Below, piece by piece: positions 34,801-42,650 of a DNA stretch of 64,000 nucleotides (positions within the stretch are counted from its first letter, which is position 1; the number at the start of each line of letters is the position of its first letter). A model generated the notes under the pieces. It made no database searches. It had not been told where the DNA came from and worked only from the letters and a program-made list of their open reading frames with translations. The translations under genes and the position numbers were made by a program. The stretch spans positions 42,126 to 106,125 of the forward strand of contig NZ_CADIKL010000026.1 of the NCBI RefSeq assembly GCF_902859945.1. The letters run 5' to 3'. The DNA comes from Paraburkholderia caffeinitolerans. GTDB lineage: Bacteria > Pseudomonadota > Gammaproteobacteria > Burkholderiales > Burkholderiaceae.

Positions 34801-35430
34801 CGCGCGCAACTGCTTGAGCGCGTCGCGCGCCTCGCCCGCGCGCTCGAATACCTTGCGCGAGATTTCACCGTAGATCTCGGTGCCGGTAAGCTCTTCGAGC
34901 AATTCCGCGCGGTCGTTCGCGGTGGCGTTGAGAAACACCGCAAAGCCACCTTGCGCGAGCAGCATCGAGCGCGTGAAGCGCGGAAAATCGAGGCGCGTGA
35001 TTTCCGTCACGCGCTTGAGCTTCTCGTTGATGTGAGTCGTGAGGATCGTGTCGCCGCCTTCGCCGCTGGGCGACACGCTCGCCAGTTCCACGCGCGGCGC
35101 CTGCAAGGCGCCGTCGACCTTGTCGCGCGCGCGGCGCTGGCTCCAGAACGCGCGGTACACGCCGCCCTTGACTTCGAAGACCACTTCCGCGAGGCAGTCC
35201 GCGGTATGGCGCGTCATGATCTCGTTCGCCGATGCGGACACCGTCTTCAAGCGCGGCGTCTCGTGATAGAGCGCGAGGCAGATCGCGTCGAGCAGCGTGG
35301 ACTTGCCGGCCCCCGTGGGCCCGGTGATGGCGAAGAGACCGTTATCGGCGAACGGCGGCTGGGTGAAGTCGATATGCCACTCGCCCTTGAGCGAGTTCAG
35401 GTTCTTCAGGCGCAGGCTGCGGATCTTCAT
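31900..35430 (-). CDS. sbcC: SbcC exonuclease subunit (Rad50-like ATPase)
   Basis: An 1176-residue SMC-like ATPase that with SbcD cuts hairpin and palindromic DNA and processes double-strand breaks. Walker A is in FAITGPTGAGKSTLLDAICL, and the zinc hook is C554-P-L-C557 in GEACPLCGSHEHP between two long coiled coils. The signature is in LSGGESFLVSLALALALSDL and Walker B in SLFLDEGFGTLDGD. Length is somewhat above E. coli SbcC (1048) owing to an acidic stretch near 830. Its ATG overlaps the sbcD stop by 4 bp. Confidence 0.95.
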   Translation of the reverse strand: MKIRSLRLKNLNSLKGEWHIDFTQPPFADNGLFAITGPTGAGKSTLLDAICLALYHETPRLKTVSASANEIMTRHTADCLAEVVFEVKGGVYRAFWSQRRARDKVDGALQAPRVELASVSPSGEGGDTILTTHINEKLKRVTEITRLDFPRFTRSMLLAQGGFAVFLNATANDRAELLEELTGTEIYGEISRKVFERAGEARDALKQLRAKAEGMDLLSAEQRAAMEQEIGTLTGQVNALATQTKSLHAQRQWRRELAQAETDAQSAQTRLATAAGSLAAAAPELARLAASEPAEALRPAFQGMQQAETACRQSSADLVALRRERTEKLTAQRREYGKTAALAASLARGAQAQLDTLDAQKQQLDAFCRANENLAQLGERIGAWRQQFDQRRRMQADVAAREKARADLERQQGEQSAQREKHAATLTAAERAKVESDAALKNLLAAQEQRLAGQTLAQLRDAWQAGQATFTRWQQLEAVAERRRALADEERALASNLARVEQEIVAQDAGLKALQQTHAQCQAREADKQKLLEQEQVIRSLAQHREQLRPGEACPLCGSHEHPAIEAYSALDVSATQTALQAIRAELQASERRLREAVEALSALRATQAQQRAQHERLATRVVQGREEWEAIVAMLPAEPTIGETGWRGAEDIAAAREAAGQTALQIKQHLDAAEQAEEALAHAREAHNRCSDALQAARAHAALLDQSINAMQERLAEIAMERDTLQADLDREASALLEAVRAGGYALDAVPEDSASWLQARDAEWRTWQDTQRRLQALEQAVVRQRVQCDAAQAQVQAWRERCKTIGVEISASVSNDSARGQQTGSLFDDFDNEDDGNEDASPETFEAGVARADALTRELATLDGQLAHLERTLAQQRTALDEATQTWQAALANSPFADQTALLAALLPAETRKQLQTLKQQREQEHQTAGALLQGVRERLTRLQTQALTEASADALDAQLETVEKESAALTERLGEQRGLLARDAQQRESQRALFERIEAQTHDADLWQRLDALIGSAKGDKFRRFAQGLTLDHLLALANRHLDRLHARYLLRRKSTGELELEIVDGWQADATRDTRTLSGGESFLVSLALALALSDLVSHKTSIDSLFLDEGFGTLDGDTLEIALDALDTLNASGKMIGVISHVDSLKERIATQIRVEKGGGIGHSRLTIHAR

Positions 35431-36689
35431 GCCTCGCCCTCCTCAGTGGCAGCGAGCACGCTCTTGTATCGCTCGGTGAGTGCGGTGCGTACGTCGTCTT
35501 CCAGCGTTTCGTGTGCGAGACGCCGCTCGAACACGTCGAGCGGATCGAGCTCGTCGAGCGTAACGCCCGCGTCGCCCGACAACTGCGCCACGGCGTTGCC
35601 GCGCTCGCGGCGAATACGCAGCACTTCGAGCGGCAGGCCTTCGGTCATCGTCTGAATGCGCGCGGGCAGGTCGACCAGATAGTCGTCGTCGGCCACCGTC
35701 ACTTCGAGCCAGACGGGCCGCTCCGGCGTGGCGTCGCTCGCGGCATGAGCAACTCGCGCGACCTGAGCAAACGCGCCGGGCAGCGACTTCAGGTTGCCGC
35801 GCAGCGCGACCAGCGGCTGAAACACCGGCACCGGCACGGGCGTGACGGCTTCGAGGCCCGCCTCGCCCAGATCGACGAGCAAGACTTCCTTTTGCTGCGC
35901 GGCTTCGTCGAAGCTCAGCGCGATGGGCGAACCGCTGTAGCGGATATGCTCGAGCCCGCCCACCTTCTGCGGCCGGTGGATATGCCCGAGCGCGAGATAG
36001 TCCACGCTCGGAAAAGCGCTGGTGGGGAACGCATCGAGCGCGCCCACGTAGATCTCGCGCACCGATTCGCTCGCACTCGCGCCCACCGTGGTGAGATGGC
36101 CCGTGGCGATGAGCGGCACATGGCGGCCAAGCTGCGCGCTCAATTGTTGGCGCGTGCTCTCCGCTTCCGCGTGGACGGCCTGATAGTAAGCCTGGATCGC
36201 GAGTTGCAGCGATTGCTGCTTTTGCTCGGCGCTCTGACCATATTCGCTCTGCATGACGTCGCGCGCGCGAATGAATGGCACCGCGCAGACCACGCAGCCG
36301 GGCGTCGAGCCCGCACTGCCGACCCCACGTTGCGGCAACACGCGCACCTGGTTCGCGGGCGCGTCGGCGGCTGGAACCACGCGTGCCGAAAGCTGCTCCA
36401 GCAACGCGCTGCTTTCGCGCAGCGTCGCCACCGAATCGTGATTGCCGCCGAGCAGCAGCAGCGCCACGCCGGCCGCGTGCAGGCGCACGACAAGCTGGCT
36501 ATAGAGTTCGCGCGCGTAGCTCGGGGGCGTGCCGGTGTCGAAGATGTCGCCGGCAATCAGGACCGCATCGACAGCGTGCGCGTCGACTTGGGCTATCAGC
36601 CAGTCGATGAGTTGCTGGTGCTCGGCCTGACGGCTCTTGCCCATGAAGTTCTGGCCCAGATGCCAGTCTGAGGTGTGAAGGAGGCGCAT
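35427..36689 (-). CDS. sbcD: SbcD exonuclease subunit (Mre11-like nuclease)
   Basis: A 420-residue calcineurin-fold nuclease. The five phosphoesterase motifs are visible in order: MRLLHTSDWHLGQ, GDIFDTG, GGNHDS, ATGHLT and ALGHIHRP. ATG 36689 puts the first motif at the N-terminus as in other SbcD proteins; the longer frame adds unrelated residues. A GAAGGAGG-type purine run is not present on this strand, but GCCTCC-rich sequence is just upstream. It forms a complex with SbcC, to which it is translationally coupled (ATGA). Confidence 0.95.
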   Translation of the reverse strand: MRLLHTSDWHLGQNFMGKSRQAEHQQLIDWLIAQVDAHAVDAVLIAGDIFDTGTPPSYARELYSQLVVRLHAAGVALLLLGGNHDSVATLRESSALLEQLSARVVPAADAPANQVRVLPQRGVGSAGSTPGCVVCAVPFIRARDVMQSEYGQSAEQKQQSLQLAIQAYYQAVHAEAESTRQQLSAQLGRHVPLIATGHLTTVGASASESVREIYVGALDAFPTSAFPSVDYLALGHIHRPQKVGGLEHIRYSGSPIALSFDEAAQQKEVLLVDLGEAGLEAVTPVPVPVFQPLVALRGNLKSLPGAFAQVARVAHAASDATPERPVWLEVTVADDDYLVDLPARIQTMTEGLPLEVLRIRRERGNAVAQLSGDAGVTLDELDPLDVFERRLAHETLEDDVRTALTERYKSVLAATEEGEA

Positions 36690-36927
36690 GCGGGGGGCGG
36701 ATTTCGTTGGAGAGGCGGCCCGCGCGGTGCGGCTCGAAGCGGGCGCAAGTGGGCAATTGTAGTGCAGGCGCCACACTGGAGTTCGACGGGGAGGCATCAG
36801 AACCCGATGGCGTGACGGCTGAGCGGGGAGCGCTTCGCGCTATCATTGCTTCCATTACCGAATGCTTGAAGCGGGTTCGCCGGAAGCCACTCGATTCAAG
36901 CCGATTATTCAGCCGATCCAAGCCACC

Positions 36928-37926
36928 ATGGCCACAAAGAAAACGACTGGCAAGCGCACCGCGCTGCCACCCGAGGAGATGGGCGCCGAAGCCGATGCCG
37001 CCGATGCGGACATCAATGCGGGCAACAGCGCGGACGCGAATGCCGATGCAGAAGGCGCGGCGTCCACCTATCTCGTGCCGGGCCTCGAGCGCGGACTGCG
37101 CATCCTCGCCGAATTCTCGGCGCGCGAACCCGTGCTGGGCGCGCCCGAACTGTCACGGCGCATCGGCATTCCGCGCACGACCACGTTTCGTCTCTTGCAG
37201 ACGCTCGAAGCGCTGGGTTTCATCGAACGCGCCCACGGCGACCGCGAGTACCGGCTGAGCGTGGCGGTGCTGCGCCTGGGCTTCGAATATCTGAGCTCGC
37301 TCGAACTCACCGACTTCGGCACGCCGGTGCTGGAGCGCCTGCGCGACGCGACCGGCCTGAGCACCCATCTGCTGATACGCGACCAGCGCGACGTGGTGTT
37401 CGTGGCCAAGGCGCAAACGCGCGAGCCGATGTTCAGCTCGGTGAAGGTTCATGTGGGCACGCGCCTGCCCGCGCATGCAACCGTGCACGGCCAGGTGCTG
37501 ATGGGCGATCTCACGCTAGCCGATTTGCGCGCGCTCTATCCCGAGAAGCAGCTCGAACGCTATACGGACCTCACGCCCGCGAGCGTGGCCGATTTGCACG
37601 CGCGCGTACGCGAGTTCGCACAGCAGGGCTATGCGGTGAGCGAAGCCTCGTTCGAGACCGGCATCTCTGTTGTGACCGCGCCGGTGCGCGACCAGTCGGG
37701 CCGTATCGTGGCCGCGCTCACGGCGACCGTGCCGCGCTCGGACATTGGCGAGGCCGAGCGCGTGCCGCTAGTGGCCGCGGTGTGCGCGGCTGCCCTGGAT
37801 TTGTCGACGCGGCTCAACTACCGGCCCGCGCCCGGCGACCCCACCGCAGCCCAGGCCGCTCGGGCGGTTCAGGCCGCTCAGGCGCTAGCCGCCGCCGCGC
37901 GCAGCCGGGGCGTTCACGCGCCCTGA
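36928..37926 (+). CDS. IclR-family transcriptional regulator 1
   Basis: A 332-residue regulator with a low-complexity acidic N-terminus (about 1-45, DADINAGNSADANADAEGAA). The winged HTH is LERGLRILAEFSAREPVLGA, then PELSRRIGIPRTTTFRLLQT, and the effector domain has FGTPVLERLRDATGLSTHLL and a late GISVVTAPVRDQSGRIVAAL. It is strikingly similar to the IclR protein at 43574, inside the catabolic operon. The C-terminus is an Ala-rich tail. It is convergent with the porin gene. A GTTCC-N6-GGAAC dyad upstream of the ferredoxin gene may be its target. Confidence 0.87.
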   Translation: MATKKTTGKRTALPPEEMGAEADAADADINAGNSADANADAEGAASTYLVPGLERGLRILAEFSAREPVLGAPELSRRIGIPRTTTFRLLQTLEALGFIERAHGDREYRLSVAVLRLGFEYLSSLELTDFGTPVLERLRDATGLSTHLLIRDQRDVVFVAKAQTREPMFSSVKVHVGTRLPAHATVHGQVLMGDLTLADLRALYPEKQLERYTDLTPASVADLHARVREFAQQGYAVSEASFETGISVVTAPVRDQSGRIVAALTATVPRSDIGEAERVPLVAAVCAAALDLSTRLNYRPAPGDPTAAQAARAVQAAQALAAAARSRGVHAP

Positions 37927-37932
37927 TGGGGT

Positions 37933-37955
37933 TTGGCGCGCGCGTTGCGCGCCAA
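37933..37955. terminator. Hairpin between convergent iclR and porin genes
   Basis: TTGGCGCGC and GCGCGCCAA form a perfect 9-bp stem with a 5-nt loop, 7 bp after the iclR stop and 19 bp from the porin stop. There is no clear T-run on either strand, so termination strength is uncertain. Confidence 0.45.
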
Positions 37956-37973
37956 CGCCCGGCCATCAGAACA

Positions 37974-39050
37974 TCAGAACGAATGGTGGATGCCGGCGAG
38001 CACGATGGCCTGATTGCGCCCGCTCGATACGCCCGCGGTGAAGAAGGCGGCGTTCGCCTCCGAGTTGGCGCGCTCGTAGAGCGCGTTCACATAAACCTGC
38101 GTGCGCTTCGAAAGCGAGTACACGTCGCCGATCATCACCTGAGTCCAGCGGCGGCCGTCCAGCGTGGAGGTGGCCGCGCCGCCCACGACGCTATTGAATG
38201 CCGTGAACTGGTAGTTCGCGCCGGCGTCGTAGCTCTGGAAGGTGTCCGAGTGGCCGTTGGATTCCAGCTTCGTGCGCGTATAGAGACCGTGCACGAGCAG
38301 TTTGCCGAACGAATACGACGCGCCGGCGCCCATGTTCTCCACCTTGTCGGCCATATACGTGGCCGAAGGCTGGCCCTGGAAGGTCGGGACGATGCCCGTG
38401 GTGGCTATCGCCACCGAGCGGTCGTGCTCGTTGGACCACGTGGCGCCGGCCTTGAACGGACCATTCGCATAACTAAGCGAAAAGCCCATCGTGCGGCCGG
38501 TCGAGAAGTTCGTAGTGTTGCCGAAGCCCAACATCGCACCCGCCGAGAAACCGTACCAGGTGGGTGAGCGGTATTTCACTGAGTTGTCGTAAGGCACCAC
38601 GCCGGTATCCGCGAGCTCGTCGATATTGCCCGGATGGAAGGCATACCAGCTCTGCCCCAGATACGCCGTGCTGAACGGGTCGAGCACGTCGAATGAGAAC
38701 GGCGTTTGATGGCCGAGCGTGAGCGAACCGAACTTGTCCGAGGTAAGACCCACGAACGCCTGGCGGTTGAACAGCGTGTTGGCTTTCGCCATCGCGCCCG
38801 TGTTCGTATAGAAGCCGTTTTCCAACTGGAAGATCGCCTTGAGGCCGCTGCCCAGATCTTCCTGGCCGCGCAGGCCCCAGCGGTCGGGCTGCGTGTTGCC
38901 CTGTTCCATCATCCACTTCGACTGGCCGCCCACGTTGCTGATGTAGGCCACGCCCGCATCCAGACTGCCATATAGCGTGACGCTGCTTTGCGCCCATGCG
39001 GACGAGACGGCGCAGATGCCTGTTAACCCCGCGGCAATGAAGTGTTTCAA
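37974..39050 (-). CDS. OmpC-type outer-membrane porin with TTG start
   Basis: A 358-residue porin. The signal peptide is AAGLTGICAVSSAWA, the mature start QSSVTLYGSLDAGVAY, followed by many amphipathic strands and the terminal strand AIVLAGIHHSF. The signal peptide begins at a TTG codon (39048-39050) preceded by AGGAG at 8 nt; no ATG is available near it. The gene is divergent from the Rieske ferredoxin operon and shares a promoter motif with it, so it is probably induced together and admits the operon's substrate. Confidence 0.9.
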   Translation of the reverse strand: MKHFIAAGLTGICAVSSAWAQSSVTLYGSLDAGVAYISNVGGQSKWMMEQGNTQPDRWGLRGQEDLGSGLKAIFQLENGFYTNTGAMAKANTLFNRQAFVGLTSDKFGSLTLGHQTPFSFDVLDPFSTAYLGQSWYAFHPGNIDELADTGVVPYDNSVKYRSPTWYGFSAGAMLGFGNTTNFSTGRTMGFSLSYANGPFKAGATWSNEHDRSVAIATTGIVPTFQGQPSATYMADKVENMGAGASYSFGKLLVHGLYTRTKLESNGHSDTFQSYDAGANYQFTAFNSVVGGAATSTLDGRRWTQVMIGDVYSLSKRTQVYVNALYERANSEANAAFFTAGVSSGRNQAIVLAGIHHSF

Positions 39051-39190
39051 GTTTGGACTCCTGATCGTATGACGAAAAGCCGGGTTGATCGTCCGGCAGA
39101 CCCAATTTCCTCGAGCGGATGCGGTGTGCTTTTAGAGCCGTCCCGCATGCTTTGTTATTTGTTCCGCCTATGGATAAATGTGCTGTGGGT

Positions 39191-39211
39191 GGAACGTTTC
39201 GGAAAGTATAG
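39191..39211 (-). promoter_or_regulatory. Promoter/operator motif toward the porin gene
   Basis: On the minus strand the sequence reads CTATACTTTCC, five bases, then GTTCC. CTATACTTTCC is repeated exactly on the plus strand at 39430, where it faces the operon. TATACT could be a -10 box, and the TTCC/GGAA elements an IclR-type half-site. Confidence 0.4.
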
Positions 39212-39429
39212 TGACTCTGACGCGACATCAAAATACTTTTTTGGGACCGTAGTTCCCCCAGGTGCGGCCAGCCGAAGATCAGTCGAATACGCGCGTAAGT
39301 GCCCGCACTGTAAGCGTTTTGCCAGCCGGAGCGGGCTGCGGAACGGCGTCGCTCATGTCCCTTTCAGGGATGCGCTCGGTGTTTTCCCCAGGCGCATCGA
39401 TTTTCTGTTTTCTCTCGCCGAGAACGGTC

Positions 39430-39470
39430 CTATACTTTCCATACATAAACCAACGTTCCGTATGTGGAAC
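39430..39470 (+). promoter_or_regulatory. Promoter and IclR-type operator of the 13.5-kb operon
   Basis: CTATACTTTCC (39430-39440; TATACT a possible -10) is followed by the perfect dyad GTTCC-N6-GGAAC at 39455-39470, 24 bp before the ferredoxin ATG. IclR-family operators are often short TTCC/GGAA dyads. Either of the two near-identical IclR proteins could bind. No good -35 box was found, which fits an activator-dependent promoter. Confidence 0.5.
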
Positions 39471-39494
39471 ACGGTGGATCGGGAAAGGTGAGAA

Positions 39495-39809
39495 ATGGCT
39501 GAAGAATGGCGTTGCGCCGGACATGCCGGCGATCTGTCCGAAGACGCGCCGCTCGAGTACAAGCTCGACGACACGGAAATCGGCATCTACAAGGTGGGCG
39601 ACGCGCTTTACGCGCTCGAAAACGTCTGCCCTCATGCATACGCGTTGCTGACGCAGGGCTTCGTCGATGGTGACACCGTCGAATGTCCGCTGCACGAAGC
39701 CGTGTTCCATATCCCAACCGGGAAGTGCCTCAAGGAGCCGGGCGGCCGCGATCTGAAGACGTACGCGGTGCGACTCGCCGGCGAAGAAATCCAGATCAAG
39801 GTGGAATGA
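39495..39809 (+). CDS. Rieske-type [2Fe-2S] ferredoxin
   Basis: A 104-residue electron carrier for a ring-hydroxylating oxygenase. The cluster ligands are C45-x-H47 (ENVCPHAYALL) and C64-x2-H67 (ECPLHEAVFHIPTGK). Length and layout fit the ferredoxins of naphthalene and biphenyl dioxygenases. GAAAGG lies upstream of the ATG. It is the first gene of the operon, 1 bp from the next gene. Electrons would come from the ferredoxin reductase encoded at 50253 and pass to the oxygenase at 40167. Confidence 0.9.
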   Translation: MAEEWRCAGHAGDLSEDAPLEYKLDDTEIGIYKVGDALYALENVCPHAYALLTQGFVDGDTVECPLHEAVFHIPTGKCLKEPGGRDLKTYAVRLAGEEIQIKVE

Positions 39810-39810
39810 C

Positions 39811-40122
39811 ATGCGAGAAGTCCCCGTGAAATTCAATCCGTGGCTCAAGCCCTGGCTCGCGCCGCAACCGAACAACGTCGCCGGCAAGGGTGTGATCGAG
39901 CAGCCGGGCAAGACCGAAAACATGGTCTGGCAAACGCGCAAGGCGGAGCCCACGCAATACGAGAACGATTTCGGCGACGCACTCGAACAGGTGTTCGAAG
40001 CGGGCGCCGCCGAACTCGATGAAGTGGTTGCGGGCCTGAACCGCATCGGTTTTCGCACGCCTGAAGGCGCTGTATGGAACGCCGAGCGCCTCGCCGCCGA
40101 ATTCCGCCTGCTGGCCGAATGA
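39811..40122 (+). CDS. Small helical protein, 'recombinase-like' annotation
   Basis: A 103-residue protein with an N-terminal Pro/Trp-rich segment (FNPWLKPWLAPQPNN), a GKTENMVWQTR stretch, and a helical second half (NDFGDALEQVFEAGAAELDE, then GLNRIGFRTPEGAVWNAERL). The last part resembles recombinase-like helix-turn-helix segments, and homologues are often annotated that way. Its constant place between ferredoxin and oxygenase genes argues for a role in oxygenase assembly or activity, not DNA recombination. That role is inference. Confidence 0.6.
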   Translation: MREVPVKFNPWLKPWLAPQPNNVAGKGVIEQPGKTENMVWQTRKAEPTQYENDFGDALEQVFEAGAAELDEVVAGLNRIGFRTPEGAVWNAERLAAEFRLLAE

Positions 40123-40166
40123 GCCAGCGCCCGGAAACACGGACACACTGAACACGGAGACCCCAC

Positions 40167-41252
40167 ATGACGTCCCCCACGCCTGAAGCCGCCGGCGGCG
40201 CCGACCCGATTCGCGCCTATCTCGACCGCGGCATCAAGAATTACTGGTATCCCGTTGCGCCTGGCTGGCAAGTGGGCAACGCGCCTATCGGCATCACGCG
40301 GCTTGGCGAGCAGATCGTGCTGTGGCGCGATCAGGATGGCTCGGTCCACGCACTCGAAGACCGCTGCCCGCACCGCGGCGCGCGCCTCTCGCTCGGCTGG
40401 AACCTCGGCAACCGCGTAGCGTGCTGGTATCACGGCGTTGAAGTCGATGGCAGCGGCACCGTGCAGAACGTGCCCGCTGTTTCGGCCTGCCCGCTCGAAG
40501 GCACGAAGTGCGTGAAGTCGTATCCGGCGCAAGAGCATGCCGGCGCGGTCTTCCTGTGGTTCGGCGACGAAGCGCACAAGGAACCGGCTCCGCTGCAATT
40601 GCCCGAAGAGCTGGTTGGTGAGGAATACGCTAGCTTCCTCTGCATGTCGAACTGGAAGTGCAATTACCAGTACGCGATAGACAACGTGATGGACCCGATG
40701 CACGGCGCGTATCTGCACGCGACTTCGCATTCGATGGCCGAAGGCGACAAGCAGGCCGACATGCGCGTGCGCAAGACCGAGTCGGGCCTGATGTTCGAAA
40801 AAGTCGGCCAGCGCGATGTGAACTTCGACTGGGTCGAACTGGGCGAAACCGGCTGCCTGTGGATGCGCCTCGCGATTCCGTACAAGAAGAAGTTCGGGCC
40901 GGGCGGCAACTTCGGCATCATCGGCTTCGCGGTGCCGGTCGACGGCGACAACTGCCAGGTCTACTTCTGGCGCACGCGCAAGGTGCAGGGCTGGCAGCGC
41001 GACGCATGGCGTTTCCTCTATCGCAACCGTCTCGAAGGTCTGCACTGGGACGTGCTCGAACAAGACCGCTACGTGCTGGAAAGCATGGCGCCTAACGCGC
41101 GCGAACACGAATTCCTTTATCAGCACGACGTGGGCATGACGCGCGTGCGCCGGATGCTGCGCCAGCGCGCCCAGCAGCACTTCGCCGAACTCGATGCGCT
41201 GCGCGCCCAGCAAGCCAGCGCCGCGCAAGAAGCAGGGCATAGCCATGCATGA
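40167..41252 (+). CDS. Rieske non-haem iron ring-hydroxylating oxygenase, alpha subunit
   Basis: A 361-residue oxygenase. The Rieske centre is C67-x-H69 (DRCPHRGARLSLGW) and C86-x2-H89 (ACWYHGVEVD). The catalytic iron motif is D172-N-V-M-D176-P-M-H179-x4-H184. No small beta subunit gene is present, so it is probably an alpha-only enzyme. It adds oxygen to an aromatic or heteroaromatic substrate using the ferredoxin at 39495. The 3' end overlaps the SDR start by 8 bp. It is unlike the 18.9-kb oxygenase, which uses rubredoxin. Confidence 0.9.
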   Translation: MTSPTPEAAGGADPIRAYLDRGIKNYWYPVAPGWQVGNAPIGITRLGEQIVLWRDQDGSVHALEDRCPHRGARLSLGWNLGNRVACWYHGVEVDGSGTVQNVPAVSACPLEGTKCVKSYPAQEHAGAVFLWFGDEAHKEPAPLQLPEELVGEEYASFLCMSNWKCNYQYAIDNVMDPMHGAYLHATSHSMAEGDKQADMRVRKTESGLMFEKVGQRDVNFDWVELGETGCLWMRLAIPYKKKFGPGGNFGIIGFAVPVDGDNCQVYFWRTRKVQGWQRDAWRFLYRNRLEGLHWDVLEQDRYVLESMAPNAREHEFLYQHDVGMTRVRRMLRQRAQQHFAELDALRAQQASAAQEAGHSHA

Positions 41253-42021
41253 CGCCACGCTTGCGGCGCAAGCCTCGCTCGTCGGCCGCCGTGTGATCGT
41301 CACGGGCGGAGCACGTGGCCTGGGCGCGGCGTTTGTCACCGCGCTAGTTCAAGCCGGCGCACGCGTGACCTTCGGCGACGTACTGCACGAAGCAGGCGAG
41401 GCGCTCGCGAAGTCGCTCGCAGCCGACGGCCATGACGCGGCGTTCGCGCCGCTCGACCTCGCGCAACCCGAAAGCATTACGGCATTCGTCGATGGCGCCG
41501 CGCAGCGCATGGGCGGCGTGGACGCGCTCATCAACAACGCGGCCATCACGAACTCGGGCGGCAAGTTTGCGGACGAGATCAGCGTGGCCACTTGGGACGC
41601 TGTGATGGACGTGAACGTGCGCGGCACCTGGCTCATGTGCGCGGCGGCGCAGCGCTGGCTGCGCGAGTCGGGCCGCGGCGCCATCGTCAATATCGCTTCG
41701 GATACCGCACTATGGGGCGCGCCGAAGCTGCTCGCCTACGTCGCGAGCAAGGGCGCCGTGATTGCGATGACGCACTCGCTCGCGCGCGAATTCGGCGCGG
41801 ACGGCGTCACCGTCAACGCCATTGCGCCGGGTTTGACTGAAGTGGAGGCCACGGCCTACGTGCCGGCCGAACGCCACGCGTACTACCTCGAAGGGCGCGC
41901 GTTGCAGCGCGCCCAGGTGCCGGAGGACGTCTCGGGCCCGGTGTTGTTCCTGTTGTCCGACGCGGCGCGATTCGTGACCGGACAACTGCTGCCGGTGAAC
42001 GGCGGCTTCGTGATGAATTGA
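41245..42021 (+). CDS. SDR-family oxidoreductase
   Basis: A 258-residue NAD(P)-dependent short-chain dehydrogenase. Cofactor motif VIVTGGARGLGAAF (TGxxxGxG), NNAA at 97-100, and catalytic Ser152, Tyr165 and Lys169 (AYVASKG) are all present. In ring-hydroxylation operons an SDR usually re-aromatises the cis-dihydrodiol; that role fits here but is inferred. ATG 41245 overlaps the oxygenase stop by 8 bp (ATGCATGA). It should not be confused with the degenerate SDR at 44458. Confidence 0.88.
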   Translation: MHDATLAAQASLVGRRVIVTGGARGLGAAFVTALVQAGARVTFGDVLHEAGEALAKSLAADGHDAAFAPLDLAQPESITAFVDGAAQRMGGVDALINNAAITNSGGKFADEISVATWDAVMDVNVRGTWLMCAAAQRWLRESGRGAIVNIASDTALWGAPKLLAYVASKGAVIAMTHSLAREFGADGVTVNAIAPGLTEVEATAYVPAERHAYYLEGRALQRAQVPEDVSGPVLFLLSDAARFVTGQLLPVNGGFVMN

Positions 42022-42062
42022 ATACGTCGATTATGAGTTTGCAGGAATCCAAGGAGAAAACG

Positions 42063-42599
42063 ATGGCCGATGTCGAAATCGAAAGCAACTCGTGGGACCG
42101 TCCCGCCGATGCGAGTTTTGACGACTGGATGAGCAGCCGCGTGGCGCGCTACGAAACGCGCCGCTACGACTGGGACGCCCTGAAGTTCCAGGCCGATTAC
42201 GACCCGAAGTACCGCCGCGCGCAAATGCGCTATGTGGGCACGGGCGGCACGGGCGTCGCGAAGGACGTGAACACAGTGCCGGCAGGCAACTTCACGTTCT
42301 CGACCATGGTGATTCCAGCCGGCAACATTGGCCCGAGCCACATTCATATGGACGTGGAAGAAATCTTCTTCGTGCTGCGCGGCAAGATGAAGGTGATCTG
42401 CGAGAAGGACGGCGAGACCTGGGAAGCCGTGCTCGGCGAGCGCGATCTGATCTCGGTGCCGCCCGGCGTGTACCGCACGGAAATCAATATCGGCGAAGAA
42501 GACGCGCTGATGTGCGTGATGCTCGGTTCGCCCAAGCCCATCACGCCGACGTACCCGCCGGATTCGCCGCTCGCGAAGATCAAGCGCGAAGCGAAGTAA
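42063..42599 (+). CDS. Single-domain cupin protein
   Basis: A 178-residue cupin. GPSHIHMDVEEIFFVLRGKM carries the first motif, with His and Glu ligands, and GERDLISVPPGVYRTEINIG is the second motif. AAGGAG precedes ATG 42063, fixing the start. Such cupins act as dioxygenases, isomerases or binding proteins. Its place after the SDR and before the hydrolase suggests a step on the ring-derived intermediate. The first cupin motif's His pair looks complete; the second-motif His is not evident. Confidence 0.78.
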   Translation: MADVEIESNSWDRPADASFDDWMSSRVARYETRRYDWDALKFQADYDPKYRRAQMRYVGTGGTGVAKDVNTVPAGNFTFSTMVIPAGNIGPSHIHMDVEEIFFVLRGKMKVICEKDGETWEAVLGERDLISVPPGVYRTEINIGEEDALMCVMLGSPKPITPTYPPDSPLAKIKREAK

Positions 42600-42650
42600 A
42601 GCGACAGCGTCAAGCCCATCACCCATGAAACTGCAGCAGACACCGAAGCC

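Larger units (their letters stand above)
39051..39494. other. 443-bp divergent control region between porin and catabolic operon
   Basis: No gene is seen. Toward the porin, the minus strand has CTATACTTTCC followed by GTTCC (39191-39211). Toward the ferredoxin the plus strand has CTATACTTTCC followed by GTTCC-N6-GGAAC (39430-39470). The rest has no other clear dyads. Confidence 0.6.

Noticed and set aside
39279..41339. Minus-strand open frame of 686 codons
   Set aside because: It is antisense to ferredoxin and Rieske oxygenase genes with complete cluster motifs.
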